Source: RUG563 sp045589355 (GTDB lineage Bacteria; Bacillota; Clostridia; Christensenellales; Aristaeellaceae). Taken from it: 64,000 nt of DNA. The stretch is taken from contig JAZNOW010000011.1 of the NCBI GenBank assembly GCA_045589355.1, forward strand, positions 1 through 64,000, read 5' to 3'. This document shows positions 26,274 through 35,200 of the stretch, piece after piece; position 1 is the stretch's first letter, and each line of letters begins with the position of its first letter. A program made the position numbers and the translations under genes. The notes under the pieces were generated by a model, which saw only the letters and a program-made list of their open reading frames with translations, did not search any database and had not been told where the DNA came from.

Positions 26274-29200
26274 ATGTTCACAATGCAGAACGCAAAAAAG
26301 TGGATCCTGACGGCACTGGCCATTTTGATGGTATTCGTCAATGTGTTTGCCGCCGGTGTTTTCAGCGAACCTGCGCTGGCTGAAGAAGGCGTGGTTCAGG
26401 ACGAAAACAATGGCCAGGACGGCGAAAACGGCGACGATGAAGGCGGCCACAGCGGCACCAGCAACTTCAATGAAGCGGACGGCAACAAGATCGAATCCGT
26501 CCATCTGGTGTGGAATACGCCCGATACAAGGGACAACGGCGACGCCGATTTCCTGTGGCTTTCCACCAGCAGCACCACGCCCCTTTCCATGAAGTTTACC
26601 GTGCAGGTGAACCTGTCCGGCCAGGCCGACGCCGGCGACTATGCCCCCGGCGCCCTGCGCATCAGCATTCCCCGGCAGATCTGGCACAAGCGTGATCTGG
26701 AGGGAGAACCCGGAAGCACCCTGGAAGAACTGTACGGCAAGATGGACCTGCCCATCACCATCAAGCCCATCCCCAGCGTGGACTGGTACTACGAAGTGGA
26801 TGGCGACAATTACGTATTTATTAACAACAAGCGCATCGGCGCTACTTCCAACCACTCTTTCGAATGCACCATTTATGATATTGCTCCTCTGATGATCGTG
26901 GACGAATCCATCTCCGAACAGCTGATGGCCCATGTGGATGCCCTGACCAGCGAAGGCAACACCATCTGGATGGATTCCAACATCCTTCAGGCACAGATTG
27001 ACACCAGTGAACGCATCACCGGCGCATACAAGAGCGCCAAGCTGTATGAGTACATCGACGACGACGACGGCGTACCGGAGTCTGTTCTGGCTTATCTTCC
27101 TTCCGGCACACCCGAAGATTATGTGTATGTAAAGTGGACCACCTATTCCTCCATGAGCGGCAACCAGTATTTCAGCCTGGCCATGGATGACCCGGAAACC
27201 TGGTGCTATGACCGGGTGCTGAACCAGGAAACCAATCAGGACGAATACATCCCTGTCTGCCAGGGCATCTTCCTGGCCCAGACCTCCGGCAGAAACGTGC
27301 TGACGGGCCTTGGCGATGAACCGGTGGAAGGCAAGGGCGAAATCTATAACGACGGCAAGAGCTTCCGCCACAATTCCGTTGTTACCAATTATTATGGCAG
27401 CAGAAGCCCCGAAATCGTTCTGTGGGCTGCTTATCCCAACGAAACCTTCGAAGACGGCCATACCTATTTCTTCCGCAACCGCGATACGTGGGACCTGCTG
27501 GAATATGACCCCGAAGTGGAATACTGGGAAGACACCGACGAACAGGTGCTGACAACCAGCGCAGCCAACGGCAGCGTGAACTTCCTGCGGATGAAGTGGA
27601 TCTACCCTCCGGGACGGTTCCTGGCTTTCAAGTACATTGAAACCAACATGACCCACACCCATCCCTATTATGATTCCAGCAATGGCTCCCATCAAAAACA
27701 GTATACCTATGAAATGGCCCTCAACAAGCTGCGCGAAGGCAAAGATGTGGTCATGGATTACGAATTGCTGACGGTGGGCTATGGCTACATGTTTACTGCC
27801 GGTCCCCTGGCCAATGAAGTGTCCTGGATCGACGTAAACGGTGTGGAACACACCTCTCCCATTGAAAACGGTTATGACGACAACTGGAATTCCGAAGAAT
27901 GGATCCAGGATCCGGACCATTTCCTGAACTGGTATTATGTGATGGATACCAGCGACCGCTGGGATTTCTTCAATTATGTAAACCGTGCCGGCGGCGATCC
28001 TCAGCTGACGGGGGAAGACTATCAGTTTGATGGCGTGTACATTCAGGCGCCGGAAATCTTCAACTATGACCGGCAGAAGAATTCCGCCTATCGTTTCCGC
28101 GAAGATACGCCCTTCGGCTATTATCCCGACAACGATCCGGCCAAGAAGCCTGCCGTGCAGGTGTGGGTGGAATACGACAACGGTGCCACCATTGACAGGG
28201 AAAGCCCCACCGGCAAGCCCGAAGGCTGGGTGTACCTGGGCGAATACGAAGTGACCTCGGGCGCCACCTGGGTGCCCTTTGACAACACCACCGAAAACGG
28301 CATCGTGACCGGTTTCCGCACCCGCGTGACCACCAACGAAGCTGCCTGTAAGCTGACGGTCTATCCCCGCATCACCCTGAAAGCCAGCGACCGGGTGCGG
28401 GCCATTGTGGAACAGCTGTTTGCCGAAAGCGGCACGCCCAGCACCACCTTCCGCAATGACGACAACCTGTACATTGAGCTGTTCAAGACGGCGGAAGACC
28501 AGTCCATCTACGACCCCGAAACCAATCCCGAAGGCAAAGTACATCCCAACCAGCAGATGTTCCTGGACGAAGACGTATACTATCGCCAGGATATCTGGGA
28601 TGACAGCGCCATTGCCAAGTTCACCGGCGCCGGCTACGGCATTACGCTGAGCAAGAGCGTGCGTTTTGACGAACGCTCCATCGAAGCGGGCGGCGACAAC
28701 GACATCATCAACAAGCGGGCCATCCTGCATTATACGGCTACCTGTACCCAGGAGAGCAACCTGACCAGCGTCGCCCTTTATAATGAAGCAGTGGAATCCG
28801 GCGCCATCAAGCAGGATTACAGCTGTATCTGGTACGACCTGCTGCCTGAAAACGTGCAGCCCATGACGGAAACCGTCCGGATGCTCCGGCCGGGGGATAA
28901 GGTGCTGCGTGTGAGCACCATTCCAAATTATAAAGATACCGGCCGCATCATGATGATCGTGGAATGCGAACTGACGCCCAGCCCCGGCCGGCTTTCTCCC
29001 AGCACGACGGTGGGCGACCGGATCCAGCTGGCGTTTGACGCCTACATTACCTGGCTGGATTTGAACTCCATGCCCGACAACTATCAGTTTGTCAACTATG
29101 TGGCCTATGAATCCGGCATTGAAGGCCAGGTGGGTACCATCAAGGGCAAGATGGGTGAAAAGGACAGCATTCTGCCCGCACCCCGCCTGAACAACTCCAC

Positions 29201-32200
29201 CCCCTCCAATGTGCCCGACGATATTGCCGCTGCCTTTACCGACCTGAACGCCAATACCGATGACGGCCGTTTCGTGTATGCCCGTGCGCCCATCACGCCC
29301 CGCGTGAACATGGACGCCCATACCGAATATGTGAAGTTTGTCAGCAGCGACCTGGAAGGCATCTGGACCCAGGGCCTGGACGGCCAGACCCAGGTGAACG
29401 TATACGAAGGCCATAACTATACCTACCGGCTGACGGTTTCCTCTGCCAAGGGGACCAACACCTGGGATATGGTTTTCTATGACAGCATTGAAAACTACCT
29501 GATTCCCCGGCCCGACGAAAACGACCCCATGCATGACGCCACCAAGGCGGAAGACTATTACGACACCCGGGAAAAGGCCAACTGGCAGGGCGACTGGCAG
29601 GAGGGCGTCGGCGGCGCTCCCGGCGGCCAGTGGCGCGGCCGGCTGTACCAGGTGGACCTGTCCGGCCTGTACGCTATGGATTGTAAGCCGGTGCTGTACT
29701 ACTGCACCATTCCGTGGATGCAGTTCAGTGATACCTATGGCGAACAGGTGAACGAAGACGTGATTTTCAACGACGCCGATGGCCATTACATGCTGGAGGA
29801 TATCAATACCTGGACGCCTGTGGATATGAGCACCCTGGTGGACGGCAAGTGGAATGTGCCCGACGGCCTGGAAGTGACGGGTATCGCCGTGGACGCCAAG
29901 AAGACCACCAATGGTGAAAACTTTGTGCTCCATTCCAAGGAAAGCGTATCCATCTACCTGCACATGACGGCCCCCAATGACCACGGCGACGAAGGCCAGT
30001 GGCATGCCAAGGGTGCCTATGCGCACTATACGGACGAGGCCACCGGTTTTGAAGACATCAACTGGGAAGCCGCTACCGATCCTGTGAACAACATGCACGC
30101 CTTCAACAACACCCGTCTGATTTCCAGACAGGCCAATGAAGACGATTCCACCATGCATGCGTTCCTCACCATGATCCGCAACGACTACACCCGCGTGGGC
30201 ATCATGCCCACCGTGAAGCTGGTGCAGAAGGTGTGGGACGACGACGATAACCACGATAACCTGCGCCCCGATTCCATCACGGTGGAAATGCTGCGCAAGG
30301 TGCAGTTTGCCCCCGGCGATTACGAACCTGTGATCGACGAAGAAACGGGTGAGCCCATCACGCTGGAAATCCGGCCGGTAACCGTGACCGAAACGGTGGA
30401 CGGCGTGGAAACGGAGAAGGAAATCTGGCAGGGCGTGTTCTATCAGGTGCCCGTGGTGGACGATCAGGGCAACAAGTACCTGTATCAGTTCCGTGATACG
30501 GTGACCGGTTATACCTGCACTTCTGCCGAAGACGCCAACGGCCGCATTATCCTGACCAATACCCATGAGAACGAAACCATTCCCCTCAAGGGCGAAAAGC
30601 AGTGGATGATGCATGACGGTGCCGAACTGAGCGACGACGCCCAGGCCATTGTGCCCACGTCTATTAAGGTGCACCTGTACCGCACCGGCGCCAGCGGAGA
30701 AGAAGAGTTCGTCACCACATTGACCGTGCGGCCCGACGCCAACGGCAAGTGGGTGTATGACTTTGGCCAGCAGGAAAAGTACGAACGCGGCGGCTTTGAA
30801 TATGTGTACAGCATCAAGGAAGAACCCGTGGACGGCTTTGTGTCCTCCCTGGCGGATCCTGCCGTGCTGCCCGAAGGCTATGAAATTCCCTTCCTGAGCA
30901 CCGATGCCTATAACCCCAACGAACTGGAAACCTTCTACAACTTCTATATTCCTTACGGCGATCTGGCCGTGCAGAAGAACATTCTGCAGGCAACCGACGT
31001 ATCCAAGCTGCATTCTTTCAACTTCACCCTGCAGCTCTACGAAACCGGCAACCAGGAAAACCTGGTGGACGGTGAGTTTGACTACGCCGTTTATGACGTG
31101 GAAACGGATGCGGAAACCGGTGAAGAAACGCTGGTGAAGCCCGCCGTGAGCACCGGCAAGATCAGCGCCGGCGGCACCTTCACCATCAAGGGCAACCAGC
31201 GCATTGTGATCAAGAAGCTGCCGGTGGGCGCTTCCTACGAAATCACCGAAGCGGAAAAGGACGGCTGGAACGTGGCCAGCGAACCTGGCCAGGAAGCGGC
31301 TCCCGAAATGGAAAACGCCAAGGGCCCTGTGAACACCGGCGTTGTGACCCGTGCGAACTTTACCAATACCTATTCCGCCACCGGTTATGCCCAGGTGCTG
31401 GCCCGGAAGACCCTGACCGGCCGCGAACTGAAGGCGTCCATGTTCACCTTTGAACTGGTGGATATGAACGAAGGCAGCGAAACCTACGGCGAAGTGATCC
31501 GTACGGCCTATAACCAGGCGCCTTCCGAAACCACCCAGGATGAAGCAACCGGTGTGATCACCTCTGTGGCAGACGTGAAGTTCGGCGCTCTGGTGTACGA
31601 ACAGGGCGATGCCGGCAAGACCTTCTACTACCAGGTGCGTGAAAAGAACACCGGCAAGCCCGGCTTCACCTATAGCGAAACCGTGCACGATGTGCAAGTG
31701 GAGGTATCCGATAACGGCAACGGCACCCTGACCACGGTGGTCACCCCCGGCGAAGCGGTGCAGGTGCCCTTCGACAACACCTACGAAGCCGAAGGCGAAC
31801 TGACGCTGAGGGGCTGGAAACAGCTGCAGAAGCGTGAAGCCGAGGATCAGGAATTTGAATTTGAACTGTGGGCCAGCAACGAAAACGGTGAAAAGCTGGG
31901 CTCCGCTCCTTTGCAGACCGTAAAGAACGACGCCGACAGCAACATCGTCTTTGCCCCCATTCCCTTTGACCAGGATATGGTGAGCGTGGATCCCGAAAAC
32001 CCCTTCCAGTATTACTACCTGGTGGTGGAAAAGGATCTGGGCGACGAAACCATCATCTACACCGGCTATCAGCACCTCTACATCATCACGCCCAAGGATA
32101 ACGGCAACGGCGTGATCAGCTTCGACCAGGCCGACAAGGGCTATGACGCCGATGGCAACGAAACCGACGGCGCTGTGCCTGTGTTTGTCAACGATGTGGA

Positions 32201-35200
32201 AGACGGCCACCTGAAGGTGACCAAGAACATTGTCAACGGCAATCCCACCACCAAGTTCACCTTCAAGGTCAAGCTGGTGGGCGTGGAAGGCGGCTCCTTT
32301 GACCTGGAACGCGGTGATGGCGGCGATACCGGCAATGGGGAAGACGCGGAAGAAGAGGAAGAAGAAGAAACCACTGCTTCCGGTATCAAGCCTGTGTATT
32401 ACGCAGATAATGCCCTGATCAATGGACGTACGGCGTATGCTGCACTGAACAAGGAAACGGGCGAGCTGATTTTCTTCCGTACCGATCCCAACAACCCCAT
32501 GGACCCCTGGGGCAACACCTTTACCAGCACCGGCTTTACCAGCAACCGTAAACTATCTGCCGATAGCAAGATTGTGTGGTTTTCCAATGTGGAAAGCGGC
32601 AATCACCCCTGGACCACCAATAGCAGTGATTACCTGGCAATCAAAACCGTATCTATGCGGGACCCGCTGCGTCCGACGAACTTGACGTACTTCTTCCAGA
32701 ATTGCACGAATTTGGTTTCTGTAAATCTGGATAAGATGGACCTGCATGAAGCTAGTGGTACTACAAGAACAGGCAGCTGGCTGTATGGTACGTTCTCCGG
32801 TACACCCAACATCAAGGAAATCGACCTGGGTACCGTGGATTTGTCCAGAACCCGAGATGTGCAGTATGCATTCCGTAACTGCTACAGTCTGGAAACACTG
32901 AATATTGGTCATCTGGTGCGTGTGGAGAATGCAACCTATTCAACCAATTATCAGGATAATGCTTTCACCAACACGAAGATCACCCGAATTACCATTGGTA
33001 ATCAGACGACTTTCAGCACATCGCTAAGCGTCGACACCTATCATCATTATCCCACGCCGCCCTCCGGCTATGCCGATGTCTGGGTGAACGTGGATACCGA
33101 TGAACAGCTCAACAGCAGGCAGCTGTTTACCGAAGGTGGCCATGGCGGTACCTGGGAACTGGATCCCAAGTATTACAACATCGTCTTTGACGCCAACGGC
33201 GGCGCCGGCAGCATGTCCGGCAAGCGGGTGAACGTGCACCGCGACTTCAAGACCGGCTACAAGTTCTTCAACTACGGTTACGACTTTGCCGGTTTCCGGG
33301 ACAACTACGGCACCTTCTTCCCGGTGGACGAGGCCGGCAAGGTGACCATCCCCAGCAACCAGTATTCTTCCTACATCACTTCCGGCGAAGAACTGGAAGT
33401 GGTGCTGAAGGCCGAATGGACGGAAGTGGATAACACCACCACCACCACCGGCGATACCCTGACCTTCACCATGTATGCAGGCGAATCCGTGACCATCAAG
33501 AACCTGCCTGCCTACACGGCGTATGAAGTTTGGGAACTGCTGCCCGAAGGCTGGGTGCAGGTGAGCAAGACCAACGCTTCCGGCATCATTCAGCCCTTCG
33601 AAACGGCGGAATCCACCTTCACCAACGAATACGCCCCCGAAAAGGCCACCATCGGCCTGAATGCCTATAAGCTGATGGACGGCGACCCGGCCGGCGGCTT
33701 CACCTTCGCCCTGTACGAATCGGACAACAACTGGCAGCCTGTGGGTGATCCCATTGATACCAAGGTATCCTCTGCCGGCGGTATGGCCAGCTTCGATATG
33801 ATCACCTATGGCCCCGAAGATGCAGGCGAACATCGGTATGTGATCAAAGAAGTGGTGGAAAACCCCGACGAAAACATCCTCTACGATACCGACTATGAAC
33901 ACGTGACCGTGCTGGTAACGGACGATGGGGAAGGCAATATGTCTGCCATTGCCGGTTACCATGTGGACGGCGGTATCTTCCGCAACGACACCAAGCGCGG
34001 CAGCCTGAAGATTACCAAGTACGGTGAAGGCATGACCTATCAGGCCTCCCAGCAGGAATTCACCTTCAAGGTGTCCTTCTTCAATGCCCAGGGCAACCCC
34101 GCCGTGCTCAAGTACGGCAGCGAAAAGCTGACCAGCCTGAGTGGCAAGGTGAGCAACCTGAATAGCAGCAGCGTCAGTTATGTCACCTGCCCCCTGACGG
34201 ATAACGTGATCGAAGTGTCCATCAAGGGTGACCAGAGCGTTCTGTTTGAGGACGTGCTGCCTGCCGGCGTGACCTATGTCGTTGAAGAAATGCCCACCCC
34301 CAAGGGATGGACGCAGACGGCGGCAGAAGGAACCACCGGCACCATCGTAGGCGGCGAAGTGAGCCAGGCATCCTTCACCAACACCTACGAAGCCAAGGGT
34401 GAAGTGACGCTGATGGTGGAAAAGGCGTTCCCTGACGAAGTGCCGGAAAGCGGTGCGTACACCTTCGAACTGTATCCCTACATGATCAATGGCCAGGATG
34501 TGGGTGTGTGGGACTTTGAAAACATGAAGCCCTTCGACGGCCAGCAGCCCCTGCAGACTGCCACCAACAGCACCGTGGATGAACGGGAATATGTGGAATG
34601 GCTCAAGGGTGATCCCCAATCCTACGTCAACCCCGAATACATGGCCAGCCTGGCAGAATTTGAGCCTATTGAAATCACGTACGAAACGTCCAACAGCAAT
34701 CCCAACATTTATGCCATCCGGGAAGTGGCCGGCGATGATGCGTCTGTGGAATACACAACGGATGTGCTCTTCGCCCAGGTGTTTATGACGGATATCATTG
34801 GCGACGGTACGTTGTATCCCAGTGTGATGTATTTCCGTCAGTCCGCAGCCGGTCAGACGCCGCAGATGGTTGGTTATCATGGCTATGCCCTTCGCGATGG
34901 CGATAGCATGATGCCGGTCATTTACGCTAGCAGCTTGGTTTATTACCAGCAGGCGCTTGCGTATACAAATCCTGTTTACATTGATGCTTTCCCCGGTGAT
35001 CCCATGGGCAGCCGCGCCTTCATCAATGAACGGACGGACGGCGCGCTGCAGATTACCAAGACGGTGACCGGCGCAACGGATGCTGCCAATGGTACGGTGT
35101 TCACTGTGCAGGTGACCCTGAAAGATAAGAACGGCCAGCCCCTGGCGGATAATTTTTATCCCACCACTGTGGACGGTGAACCGATTGCCGATATGCAGAC

